Positions 1-5,963 of a stretch of 11,815 bases of DNA are shown piece after piece. The stretch covers positions 1 to 11,815 of the forward strand of contig CAMXWV010000018.1 of NCBI GenBank assembly GCA_947252755.1. Direction: 5' to 3'. The notes beneath the pieces are model-generated. The model did no database searches. It was given only the letters and a program-made list of their open reading frames with translations, and was not told the origin of the DNA. A program made the position numbers and the translations under genes. Position 1 is the first letter of the stretch. Every line of letters starts with the position of its first letter. This DNA is from an uncultured Dermabacter sp. GTDB taxonomy: Bacteria > Actinomycetota > Actinomycetes > Actinomycetales > Dermabacteraceae.

Positions 1-57
1 GCAACGATGAACTGTCTTTACCAACCATCTAGGAACGAAACCCAGGACGGTTCAGCT

Positions 58-178
58 TTTGGGTGTTTTCTGTCGGGCCGGGTTCGCCTGTTTGTGGGTG
101 CAGATTTGCGCTTTAGTGCAGAGTCACGCGTTGTTGTGGCGCATTTACGCGTGAGTCTGCATTACTGCGTGAGTCTGG
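58..178 (+). repeat. 121-bp direct repeat, copy 1
   Basis: The first copy of a direct repeat whose second copy lies 167 bp downstream (225-345). The first 79 bp (58-136) are identical in both copies. Over the full 121 bp I count four substitutions, at 137, 146, 165 and 166. The perfect identity suggests recent duplication or strong sequence constraint. The copy ends in two 18-bp units and includes an imperfect inverted repeat. No transposase, terminal inverted repeat or target duplication is visible, so it is not called as an insertion sequence. Confidence 0.93.
118..160. repeat. inverted repeat (13-bp arms) inside direct repeat copy 1
   Basis: The left arm GCAGAGTCACGCG (118-130) pairs with CGCGTGAGTCTGC (148-160) with one mismatch across a 17-nt loop. 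The right arm is part of the 18-bp unit, so the left arm is in effect an inverted degenerate copy of it. The same structure recurs in copy 2. It could form a hairpin in RNA from either strand, but no U tract follows. Confidence 0.75.
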
Positions 179-224
179 GGTTGGTTGGGTGGAGCTGGGG
201 TTAGCGGGCGAGGTGGAGCTGGGC

Positions 225-345
225 TTTGGGTGTTTTCTGTCGGGCCGGGTTCGCCTGTTTGTGGGTGCAGATTTGCGCTTTAGTGCAGAGTCACGCGTTG
301 TTGCGGCGCATTAACGCGTGAGTCTGCATTAGCGCGTGAGTCTGG
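225..345 (+). repeat. 121-bp direct repeat, copy 2
   Basis: The second copy of the repeat, separated from copy 1 by 46 bp of unrelated sequence. It carries two of the 18-bp units at its right end. A fifth unit lies just beyond, at 362-379. Together with copy 1 it fills most of the space downstream of the asparaginase gene. Confidence 0.93.
285..327. repeat. inverted repeat (13-bp arms) inside direct repeat copy 2
   Basis: Arms at 285-297 and 315-327, the same sequences as in copy 1 with the same single mismatch; only the loop has changed, at 304 and 313. It lies on the path of transcripts leaving the asparaginase gene on the minus strand. It might therefore act as a 3' end structure without a U tract. 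That role is inference. Confidence 0.7.
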
Positions 346-399
346 CTTGGGCGGTGCGTCTGCATTACTGCGTGAGTCTGGGGTGGGTGGTGAGCTGCA

Positions 400-1659
400 T
401 CAGCCTGTGAAACCGGGGCGGAAGGGAGCGAAAGCCGCCTCGACGCCAGCTCGAACATCAGCGCCAACCCCGCCACCACCGGCGCCAGCCCCACCAACAG
501 CCAGGGCTAGCCGCAGCTGCAGCCTTGCCTTATAGGGGTCGAGCACACCCGAGGGCACAAGTCCCATCTTCTGCAAACCGATTTCAGCTCCGGGATAGCC
601 GTAGGTGTTCTCCAACGCAGACCCCGAACCCGTGCGCGACGAGTACACCACCGGCATCTGCTGAGAAAGCCGCTCAACCGCAGGAAGCGCCGACTGCGGC
701 ACGTGCCCACCGCCGACACCGGCAAGGACACAGCCGGCATACCCGGCATCGGCAACCCCATCGAGAATCGCCAGCGAATCACCCAAGCCAACGGCAATAA
801 CAGCCACCTGAGGGAAAACGTCGTCGCTGGTCAGGCCGGGGAACTGAGGGCGAGGTGCCGGCCCGGCCGCTCCTGCCACTCCGGCTGGCCGCGCCTCACC
901 TCCGGCTGCCGCAGCAACTCCAACTGGCCGCGTCTCACCTGCGGCTGCCGCCACACCATCGGCCCCCACAGCACCAGCCAAACCGCCACAGCTGCCCGCC
1001 GGAACATGTGGCAGGATGACGCGGTCTTCGCTCACCCAACCCAGCGGCCCGGCAGACGGTCCGGAGGAAAAAGCGTGGATGAAGCTCGTGTGGTCTTTGC
1101 GCACAAAAACGGGATCGTGGATTTCATCGGCCATCACCAAGGCGCTCGCCAGGCCCCGGACCTGCGGCGACAGTGCCGCAATGACAGCCGCCCGCACATT
1201 CGCAGGGCCATCGGCGCCGGGCAATGACGGGTTGCGCATGGCCCCCGTGACCATAATCGGGATACCCGAATCGTTGATCCGCGACAGCACAAACGCGGTT
1301 TCTTCGAGCGTGTCGGTGCCCTGCGTGAGAACAACCCCAACGGCCCCTTCACTCGCAGCCGTCCGCGCCGATTCCACGACGCTCATCAGGTGCTCGACGG
1401 TAATCGAGCCGGAGCCGACCTGTGCCACCTGCTCGAATGTCAGCTGCAGACCAGATGACGAGGCGCCAGCCCCCTGGCCGCCTTCCTCACCCGCCTGCCC
1501 CGCGGGTGGGGCAACGTGGCCAACCACAGCGTCCACGTCAATCGTGTCGAGGCGGGCGGCGCGTGCAATGTCTTCGCCGGAAACGCTGGGAGAAACCCCA
1601 CCGGAGTCAGTGGGAACAGACGCAATCGTTCCGCCCAGGGCGGCAATGTGGATCCTCAT
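400..1659 (-). CDS. L-asparaginase, type I/II-like family, with low-complexity inserts
   Basis: A 419-residue cytosolic-type asparaginase, expected to hydrolyse L-asparagine to aspartate and ammonia. No signal peptide is seen. The nucleophile motif LGGTIAS lies at the N-terminus (Thr11), the second motif TQGTDTLEET at 112-121 (Thr115, Asp116), and the conserved lysine in RKDHTSF (Lys188). The C-terminal SRTGSG segment and the DPYKARL helix are also typical. The family is usually about 320-340 residues. The excess comes from a Gly/Ala-rich insert at about 51-70, an Ala/Gly/Pro insert at about 225-272 containing three 12-13-residue repeats, and a Gly-rich tail. I chose the ATG at 1659 because family homology begins there. 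A GGAGG lies only 1 nt upstream, too close for ideal use, so initiation is not fully settled. It is the last gene of the minus-strand run, 109 bp after crtEb. No gene symbol is assigned because the subfamily is unclear. Confidence 0.9.
   Translation of the reverse strand: MRIHIAALGGTIASVPTDSGGVSPSVSGEDIARAARLDTIDVDAVVGHVAPPAGQAGEEGGQGAGASSSGLQLTFEQVAQVGSGSITVEHLMSVVESARTAASEGAVGVVLTQGTDTLEETAFVLSRINDSGIPIMVTGAMRNPSLPGADGPANVRAAVIAALSPQVRGLASALVMADEIHDPVFVRKDHTSFIHAFSSGPSAGPLGWVSEDRVILPHVPAGSCGGLAGAVGADGVAAAAGETRPVGVAAAAGGEARPAGVAGAAGPAPRPQFPGLTSDDVFPQVAVIAVGLGDSLAILDGVADAGYAGCVLAGVGGGHVPQSALPAVERLSQQMPVVYSSRTGSGSALENTYGYPGAEIGLQKMGLVPSGVLDPYKARLQLRLALAVGGAGAGGGGVGADVRAGVEAAFAPFRPGFTG
844..957 (-). 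repeat. in-frame triplicated 12-13-codon repeat in the asparaginase gene
   Basis: It encodes residues 235-272 as three degenerate units: GVAAAAGETRPV, GVAAAAGGEARPA and GVAGAAGPAPRPQ. The DNA units keep the same order of CTGGCCGCG and GGCTGCCGC blocks, so the insert grew by tandem duplication. It lies between the Lys188 region and the C-terminal subdomain, where the fold can have a linker. Confidence 0.85.
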
Positions 1660-1768
1660 GCCTCCACAATAAGGCCCGGAACAACAGGGGCCGAGGCGCC
1701 CATTCGGCGCGCCCCACAGAAGCATGTGCCCACCCGCATGAGCGCGGCAACAACGCCAGCCGCACCCC
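1660..1768. other. 109-bp gap between crtEb and the asparaginase gene
   Basis: Short spacer separating the carotenoid genes from the asparaginase. It contains one GAGGCGCC motif (1693-1700) and a weak GGCCC/GGGCC inverted repeat near 1673-1692 without a following T tract. I see no convincing terminator or -10/-35 pair. Whether the asparaginase is cotranscribed with the crt genes cannot be decided from sequence. Confidence 0.5.
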
Positions 1769-2680
1769 CTACAGCAGAGCGCCCGCCAGCAGAATCATCG
1801 TCAGGACGAAGCCCGCCGCGTAGTTCAGCCATAGGAAAACCTGCCAGCCGGCACGCGTCCGCTCCGCCGATGCGTCATCAATGCTCAAAAAGCGCACCGC
1901 GTTGGCGGTATAGGCCAGCCCTACGACCGCCATGATGTCCAGCGGGAACGGGGTGAGACCCATGAGCACGGCCGCCGCCGCGTACAAAGCAACCGCCACA
2001 GCCACCGTTCCGCGCGCGCCGAATGCCGTGGCGATCGACTTAAGTCCAGCCTCGCGGTCGGGCCCGATGTCCTGCACTGCCCCGAACGCCTGGCTTGCCG
2101 TGCCCCACAGGAAGAACGCGATGAGCCCCAAGACTCCCGCTGCACTCACACCAGAGCCCAACAGTCCCGAACCAGCACCGGCCCCAACACCAAAGACACC
2201 ACCAGCTCCCCCGGCCAGCAGCGTCACGGCGAACCAGGCGGGCGTAGAGAAGTGCAGGGAGCTGGTCACGGAATCCAGCACGGGGATTTCTTTGAACCGA
2301 AGGCCCCTCGCCGAGTACGCGACAACCGCGAACAGGCTGAAAACCAGCATCGCCTTGGCCGCCCATGGCGCCGTCACCAGGAAATACAGCACGAACGGCA
2401 GGCAGCTGAAGACGGCCGCAAGAAGGGTCGGCCGGTGCAGTGCGGGGTCGAGCACACTGCCTTCCACACCGCCTTTGCGCGGATTGCGCATGTCTGATTC
2501 GTAGTCGAAAACGTCGTTGATCCCGTACATGGCCAGGTTGTACGGCACCAGGAAGAACAGGCATCCCAACCAGAAATCCAGGCTCAGCCCGCCGCCCATC
2601 AGCAGGTACGCCGCCCCGAACGGGTAGGCCGTGTTGACCCAGCTGAGCGGGCGGGATGACAGGAAAAGGTGCTTCAGCAC
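1769..2680 (-). CDS. crtEb: lycopene elongase (UbiA-type prenyltransferase), C50 carotenoid synthesis
   Basis: A 303-residue polytopic membrane prenyltransferase of the UbiA superfamily. It carries both Asp-rich motifs: NDVFDYESD at 55-63 and DIGPDRE at 204-210, expected to bind Mg-diphosphate. In decaprenoxanthin producers CrtEb transfers two dimethylallyl units to lycopene, giving the C50 flavuxanthin. The assignment rests on these motifs plus its place after crtYe/crtYf, the same gene order as in Corynebacterium glutamicum. The start is a GTG at 2680, overlapping the crtYf stop by 7 nt, which implies translational coupling; no strong Shine-Dalgarno is seen. A Gly/Ser/Ala-rich stretch at about 157-184 between transmembrane segments looks like a lineage-specific insertion. 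A menaquinone-type UbiA enzyme is unlikely in this context. Confidence 0.9.
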   Translation of the reverse strand: MLKHLFLSSRPLSWVNTAYPFGAAYLLMGGGLSLDFWLGCLFFLVPYNLAMYGINDVFDYESDMRNPRKGGVEGSVLDPALHRPTLLAAVFSCLPFVLYFLVTAPWAAKAMLVFSLFAVVAYSARGLRFKEIPVLDSVTSSLHFSTPAWFAVTLLAGGAGGVFGVGAGAGSGLLGSGVSAAGVLGLIAFFLWGTASQAFGAVQDIGPDREAGLKSIATAFGARGTVAVAVALYAAAAVLMGLTPFPLDIMAVVGLAYTANAVRFLSIDDASAERTRAGWQVFLWLNYAAGFVLTMILLAGALL

Positions 2681-3048
2681 TGCTCGTCACCACTGACGAG
2701 GCGCCGCTCACCACCACTGCCGAGGCGCCGCTCACTGCCGCCGCCACGGGCGGCTTGGTCTGTTCTCGGCCGGAGCAGGTGAGCCCAGAGTGCCGGCAGG
2801 ACGAGCACCGCGAAGACCGTGTAGGAAAGGTCTTCGATCGGCATGAGCCCAATCGTGATGCCCGACGATGTTTCCGGCGAATAGTAGAACAGTCCAACAC
2901 CGATCATGATGTTGTCGAAGATGATCGTCAGGGCAATGAGCACTGCTGCCGTCAGCAGCCACGGTCCAGTGGGAATGCGCTTGCGGGCGCTCCACGCAAG
3001 AAGTGCTGCGGGCATGAGGAAGCAGGCGTTGAGAAGCGTGTACGTCAC
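2674..3048 (-). CDS. crtYf: C50 carotenoid epsilon-cyclase subunit CrtYf
   Basis: A 124-residue hydrophobic protein with about three membrane segments and the cyclase motif PIEDLSY at 70-76. It is one half of the heterodimeric lycopene-type cyclase that forms the end rings of C50 carotenoids. I place the start at the GTG at 3048 because homology begins with MTYTLLN and because GTG and the crtYe TGA share the sequence GTGA. An upstream in-frame start at 3114 would run deep into crtYe. The C-terminal tail (about 95-124) is hydrophilic, with a duplicated ERRL-containing octapeptide, and is probably not part of the core fold. Ring type (epsilon, or gamma as in CrtYg/CrtYh enzymes) cannot be read from sequence by eye. 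Confidence 0.88.
   Translation of the reverse strand: MTYTLLNACFLMPAALLAWSARKRIPTGPWLLTAAVLIALTIIFDNIMIGVGLFYYSPETSSGITIGLMPIEDLSYTVFAVLVLPALWAHLLRPRTDQAARGGGSERRLGSGGERRLVSGDEQC
2691..2738 (-). repeat. 24-bp tandem duplication in the crtYf tail
   Basis: Two adjacent 24-bp units share GAGGCGCCGCTCAC (2698-2711 and 2722-2735 on the plus strand). They encode the octapeptides SERRLGSG and GERRLVSG in the CrtYf tail. Each unit contains the GAGGCGCC motif seen elsewhere in the window. The duplication lies directly before the crtEb start codon, so it is also the leader of the coupled crtEb translation. Confidence 0.8.
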
Positions 3049-3443
3049 GGCGAACCCGCTTCCCGGCCAGGTTGGTGACCGGCCTGTCGACCGGCACCTC
3101 GTCCGGCCCTCCATTCAGCCAGCTTCGCGGCCCCGACGAAAACGTTGATGGTCAGCCACACCAGGAAGAACAGGAACAGCAGCTCTTCCATCGGCAGGTG
3201 CGGGGCCAGGTTGATGCCCGTCATGTAGGGCGAATCGCCGCGGAAGAACACGTCCAGCCCAATGCCCAGAATGTCCCACAACAGGAACAGGGCCCACACG
3301 CCGAAGTGCACTCCGGCGGTTCGGGCCCACACGCGTCCCGACTTGCTGCGCAGCGCGGCACCCCAGAACAGGCCGTGGCGAAAGTCGAGAATCGCCATGC
3401 CCAACAGCGAAAAACTGAGTGCTACCGCGTAGGCCCAGCTCAT
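3045..3443 (-). CDS. crtYe: C50 carotenoid epsilon-cyclase subunit CrtYe
   Basis: A 132-residue protein with about three transmembrane segments. It has the aspartate-rich WDILGIGLD stretch (56-64) and the cyclase motif PMEELLF at 84-90. It is the partner of CrtYf, and both small subunits are needed to cyclise the C50 precursor. The ATG at 3443 overlaps the crtI stop as ATGA, and GGAG lies about 6 nt upstream, so the start is secure. Beyond residue about 111 the tail is Arg/Gly/Ala-rich (RAGRGAGRQAG), has no counterpart I know of, and contains one GAGGTGCC motif in the DNA. The paralogous CrtYc, CrtYg and similar subunits cannot be excluded, but the gene order and CrtEb favour CrtYe. Confidence 0.88.
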   Translation of the reverse strand: MSWAYAVALSFSLLGMAILDFRHGLFWGAALRSKSGRVWARTAGVHFGVWALFLLWDILGIGLDVFFRGDSPYMTGINLAPHLPMEELLFLFFLVWLTINVFVGAAKLAEWRAGRGAGRQAGHQPGREAGSP

Positions 3444-5032
3444 GTGCGCTCCAGTAGGTCGACGGCGTTTTCAGCGCTGATAAGGCACATGGGCAGGCCC
3501 ACGCCCGGCGCTGTGTAGGCGCCAGCGTGCACGAGCCCGCGCGCACGCGCCTTCTGCGGGAAGCGGAACATGGCCGACTGCGATAGCACATTCGCCGGCC
3601 CGAGTGCCGATCCGCGCCGCGGGTCGATATCGCCGGGACCAAAAGCCCGACGCACCCGCAGGTGTGCGGCCAGATCCACGCCGATGCTCGCACCCAAAGA
3701 GTCAATGATCCGGTCCGCGTACTGCTCAAGCTGCTCCGAACCGGCTCGCAGCTGTGGGTCAGCTGGGGCCGGCACCAGCACAAACAGGTTCTCTGAGTCC
3801 GCCGGAGCCACCGACGCATCCGTACGCGACGGCGCACACACATAGGCCGACGCCGGCCGCGGCAGACGCTTGTCCGACCCGAAGATCTGCGTGAAATTGC
3901 TGTCCCAGTCAGACGTGAAGAACAGGTTGTGGTGGTGCAGCTGCGGCAGCTTCCGGTCAACACCCAACAGCAGCGTGACCGCGCCGATGCCGTAATCGCG
4001 CCGACCCCACCACTGCTGACTCCGCGTCCGCAGACGCTTTGGCAGCAGAGCCTCAAACGCCTCAAGATCACAGGCCGCAACAACTGCGTCACTGTCGACG
4101 TCGACAACAGAACCTGAACCGCGAGAGCCGGCCTCCACCTCGTCAGCACTTGGAACGTGAGCACCCTGGCCAGCCGCACCCGGCACATCAGCCGAACCAC
4201 AGCGGGCCGTCACACCGACAACCCGCCTGCCCTGCGTGCGCACCGCCGTCACGGTGCAGTCGGTGCGAATGTCCACACCCAATCGAATAGCCGCCTGAGC
4301 CATCGCGGTGATGATCGTGTGCATTCCGCCCAGGGGGTAGCGCACACCGTCGACAACATCGAGGTTCGTCATGAGGTGGTACATGCTGGGTGCGGTTTTC
4401 GGCTGCGTGCCGAGGAACACCGCCGGATAGCCCAGGATCTTCTGCAGCACGGGGTCGGTGACCGTCTGCTCAATCCGCCGCTGCATGGACTGGCCGAAAA
4501 GCCGCGGCAGCTGGGGGAGTCGGGCAAGCACATCGGGCCGGGCAAACCGGGTGTAGTCCCGGGTAGTGAAGTTCGTGTAGAGGAAGTGCTCGAGCGCCAG
4601 CCGGTACGTGTCCGATGCCGAATCCACGTAACGGCGCACCCGCTGGGCGGCACCCGGTTCGCGCTGGCTCACCAGCCGCAGGAAGGGCTCGGTTCCACGG
4701 GGAACATCAACTGCCGAGGTGCCGCTCCCGCTGTCTTGCAACCGTTCGGTTTCCAGCAGGCCCTCAGGCCAGACCCGGAATCCCGGGTCGAGGTCGTGCA
4801 GGTTCAGCGGATTGTCTTGGCCCAGCAGGCTGAAGAAGCGGTCGAACACCTCCGGCATGAGGTACCACGACGGTCCCGTGTCGAATGCAAAACCAGCTTC
4901 CGTGTGCAGACCAGCCCGCCCACCGACTTCGCTGCGGGATTCCAGGAGCGTGACCTTCCAGCCGCGCGCGGCAGCCAGCGCCGCTGTGCCCAGACCGGCA
5001 ATACCTCCGCCGACGACCGTCAGTGAGCGCAT
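3440..5032 (-). CDS. crtI: phytoene desaturase (lycopene-forming)
   Basis: A 530-residue FAD-dependent desaturase converting phytoene to lycopene at the membrane. It has the N-terminal dinucleotide-binding motif VVGGGIAGLG (6-15) followed by an acidic strand end (LLES) and GGRAG, and the C-terminal signature YTAPGVGLP followed by the LISAENAV helix. I chose the ATG at 5032 over 5047 because it overlaps the crtB stop as TGATG and the FAD motif then sits at the usual distance. Two stretches look inserted relative to the family: about 100-109 (SGSGTSAVD) and a larger Gly/Ala/Ser-rich piece at about 277-313, just before the VVAACDL strand. As a flavoprotein it depends on the product of the rib genes upstream on the same strand. 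Confidence 0.93.
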   Translation of the reverse strand: MRSLTVVGGGIAGLGTAALAAARGWKVTLLESRSEVGGRAGLHTEAGFAFDTGPSWYLMPEVFDRFFSLLGQDNPLNLHDLDPGFRVWPEGLLETERLQDSGSGTSAVDVPRGTEPFLRLVSQREPGAAQRVRRYVDSASDTYRLALEHFLYTNFTTRDYTRFARPDVLARLPQLPRLFGQSMQRRIEQTVTDPVLQKILGYPAVFLGTQPKTAPSMYHLMTNLDVVDGVRYPLGGMHTIITAMAQAAIRLGVDIRTDCTVTAVRTQGRRVVGVTARCGSADVPGAAGQGAHVPSADEVEAGSRGSGSVVDVDSDAVVAACDLEAFEALLPKRLRTRSQQWWGRRDYGIGAVTLLLGVDRKLPQLHHHNLFFTSDWDSNFTQIFGSDKRLPRPASAYVCAPSRTDASVAPADSENLFVLVPAPADPQLRAGSEQLEQYADRIIDSLGASIGVDLAAHLRVRRAFGPGDIDPRRGSALGPANVLSQSAMFRFPQKARARGLVHAGAYTAPGVGLPMCLISAENAVDLLERT

Positions 5033-5928
5033 CAGGCACCTGACCAACCGCGAACCGCGGCGGCTCGGGCTGCGAAAACAGCCTTGCGCGGTGCGGGGAT
5101 ACGCAGGCGGGTCCGCTGGAGTTCATCGACGGGAGTCGCCGCCACCCGTTCGGCGAGTTCTTCGAAGATGCCCAGCGCGGTGCCGACTGCGGTGCGCACG
5201 CGCCACGGCAGCAGCGGCATGGCTGTACGCGCCGCGGCAAAATCTGCCTGAATAATGTCCAGCTGGCGGGCTTTTTCCTCTTCTGTGAACTTTCCTTCGC
5301 TGTCCAGCAGGTAGGTTCTGCCCAGCTCAGCCGTGTCGGACCCAAGGTCGCGCAGGAAGTTGACTCGCTGGAAGGCCGCGCCCAGACCTCGTGCGCCGTC
5401 TTCCAGGATCTGCTGTTCTTCCGCGGTGGGGTTTTCGTCTTCCATGAAAATCGCCAGGCACATCAGCCCGATCACTTCCGCCGAACCGTGAATATAGGAA
5501 TCCAGCGAAACCGGCGAATGGTGTTCGGGCCGGATATCGCGGTACATGGACGAAAAGAACGGGTCCCACAGTTTCGGCCCGATCCCGGTGCGCCGCGCGG
5601 TGTCCGCAAAAGCGTGGGCTATGAGGTCGGACGAAAATCCGGTGCGGCACGCTTCAGCTATCCGCAGTCGGAAGTCATCGAGAGCCTCCGCCTGCGCGGC
5701 GGGGCCGGCGGGGTAGGCCCCGTCGACGATTTCATCGGCAATCCGCACCACGGCGTAGAGGCTTGCGATGCTGCGCTCCATACGCTTTGGCAGCAGTGAT
5801 GCGGCAAAGGAGAACGAGGTGGAATAGGACCGGATGACAGCCGAAGCCGCACGGTAGGCGGTCCGGGTGTATCGCTGGGTGGGCGGCAGCAGGTCGAGCG
5901 TCCTGCCGCGTGAAAAGGGCAGTGTCAT
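5032..5928 (-). CDS. crtB: phytoene synthase
   Basis: A 298-residue squalene/phytoene synthase family protein. It condenses two geranylgeranyl diphosphates head to head into phytoene. The two Mg-binding Asp motifs are present: DEIVD at 65-69, and DLGSD at 194-198 within QRVNFLRDLGSD. The length is typical. It begins the crt block, 35 bp after the amidase stop, and its stop overlaps crtI. The ATG at 5928 has no good Shine-Dalgarno. Directly upstream is a five-codon frame (MNDPA) whose TGA abuts this ATG, which may help reinitiation. The substrate-forming crtE is not adjacent, unlike in corynebacterial clusters. Confidence 0.94.
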   Translation of the reverse strand: MTLPFSRGRTLDLLPPTQRYTRTAYRAASAVIRSYSTSFSFAASLLPKRMERSIASLYAVVRIADEIVDGAYPAGPAAQAEALDDFRLRIAEACRTGFSSDLIAHAFADTARRTGIGPKLWDPFFSSMYRDIRPEHHSPVSLDSYIHGSAEVIGLMCLAIFMEDENPTAEEQQILEDGARGLGAAFQRVNFLRDLGSDTAELGRTYLLDSEGKFTEEEKARQLDIIQADFAAARTAMPLLPWRVRTAVGTALGIFEELAERVAATPVDELQRTRLRIPAPRKAVFAARAAAVRGWSGA

Positions 5929-5963
5929 TCAGGCGGGGTCATTCATGGTGTCAGGCGGTCTGC
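5929..5963 (-). promoter_or_regulatory. amidase-crtB junction with a five-codon frame abutting crtB
   Basis: On the minus strand an ATG at 5946 opens a five-codon frame (MNDPA) that ends in TGA immediately before the crtB ATG. The junction lacks a purine-rich ribosome site, so stop-start reinitiation may be how crtB is translated. The frame may equally be chance. No room exists for a terminator here, so the amidase and crtB are probably cotranscribed. Confidence 0.35.

Larger units (their letters stand above)
141..380 (+). repeat. five copies of an 18-bp unit, GCATTNNNGCGTGAGTCT
   Basis: Copies start at 141, 159, 308, 326 and 362. The pairs 141/159 and 308/326 are directly tandem with an 18-bp period; the fifth stands alone after an 18-bp interruption (344-361). 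The three variable bases read TAC, ACT, AAC, AGC and ACT. The regular period and conserved core look like iterons or a small satellite. On the opposite strand the unit encodes a repeated MQTHAL-like peptide, which I regard as incidental. Confidence 0.9.
1..399. other. intergenic region without a convincing gene, repeat-rich
   Basis: This stretch lies downstream of the asparaginase stop codon and runs off the left edge. I find no open frame with a ribosome binding site or recognisable protein. The short frames here are repeat translations, such as reiterated QTHALM on the minus strand. It is less GC-dominated and more T-rich than the genes to its right. Nearly all of positions 58-380 is explained by a long direct repeat and an 18-bp reiterated unit, listed separately. 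Positions 1-57 hold nothing I can identify. No hairpin followed by a T tract is seen that would be a classical terminator for the minus-strand asparaginase. Confidence 0.6.

Noticed and set aside
1..28. Possible minus-strand gene start (MVGKDSSSL) running off the left edge
   Set aside because: Only nine codons are visible, with no ribosome site or promoter; too little to call.
7..204. 65-codon plus-strand frame over direct repeat copy 1
   Set aside because: Most of it is repeat sequence, with no ribosome site and no known family.
58..345. Insertion sequence or MITE with terminal inverted repeats
   Set aside because: The copies are direct, without inverted termini, target duplication or transposase; the internal hairpin does not lie at the ends.
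141..380. CRISPR array
   Set aside because: The units are 18 bp, mostly directly abutting with no unique spacers of regular length, and no cas gene is present.
2040..2900. 286-codon minus-strand frame overlapping crtEb and crtYf
   Set aside because: Out of frame with two well-supported membrane proteins, with the Arg/Gly-rich composition expected of a frame shift.
3115..4200. 361-codon minus-strand frame overlapping crtI and crtYe
   Set aside because: Runs out of frame through both genes; Arg/Cys/Ser-rich low-quality protein typical of a frame-shifted reading of GC-rich DNA.
4157..5026. 289-codon plus-strand open frame antisense to crtI
   Set aside because: Mirror frame of a high-GC gene; composition is His/Arg/Gln/Gly-rich without family similarity, while crtI is unmistakable.
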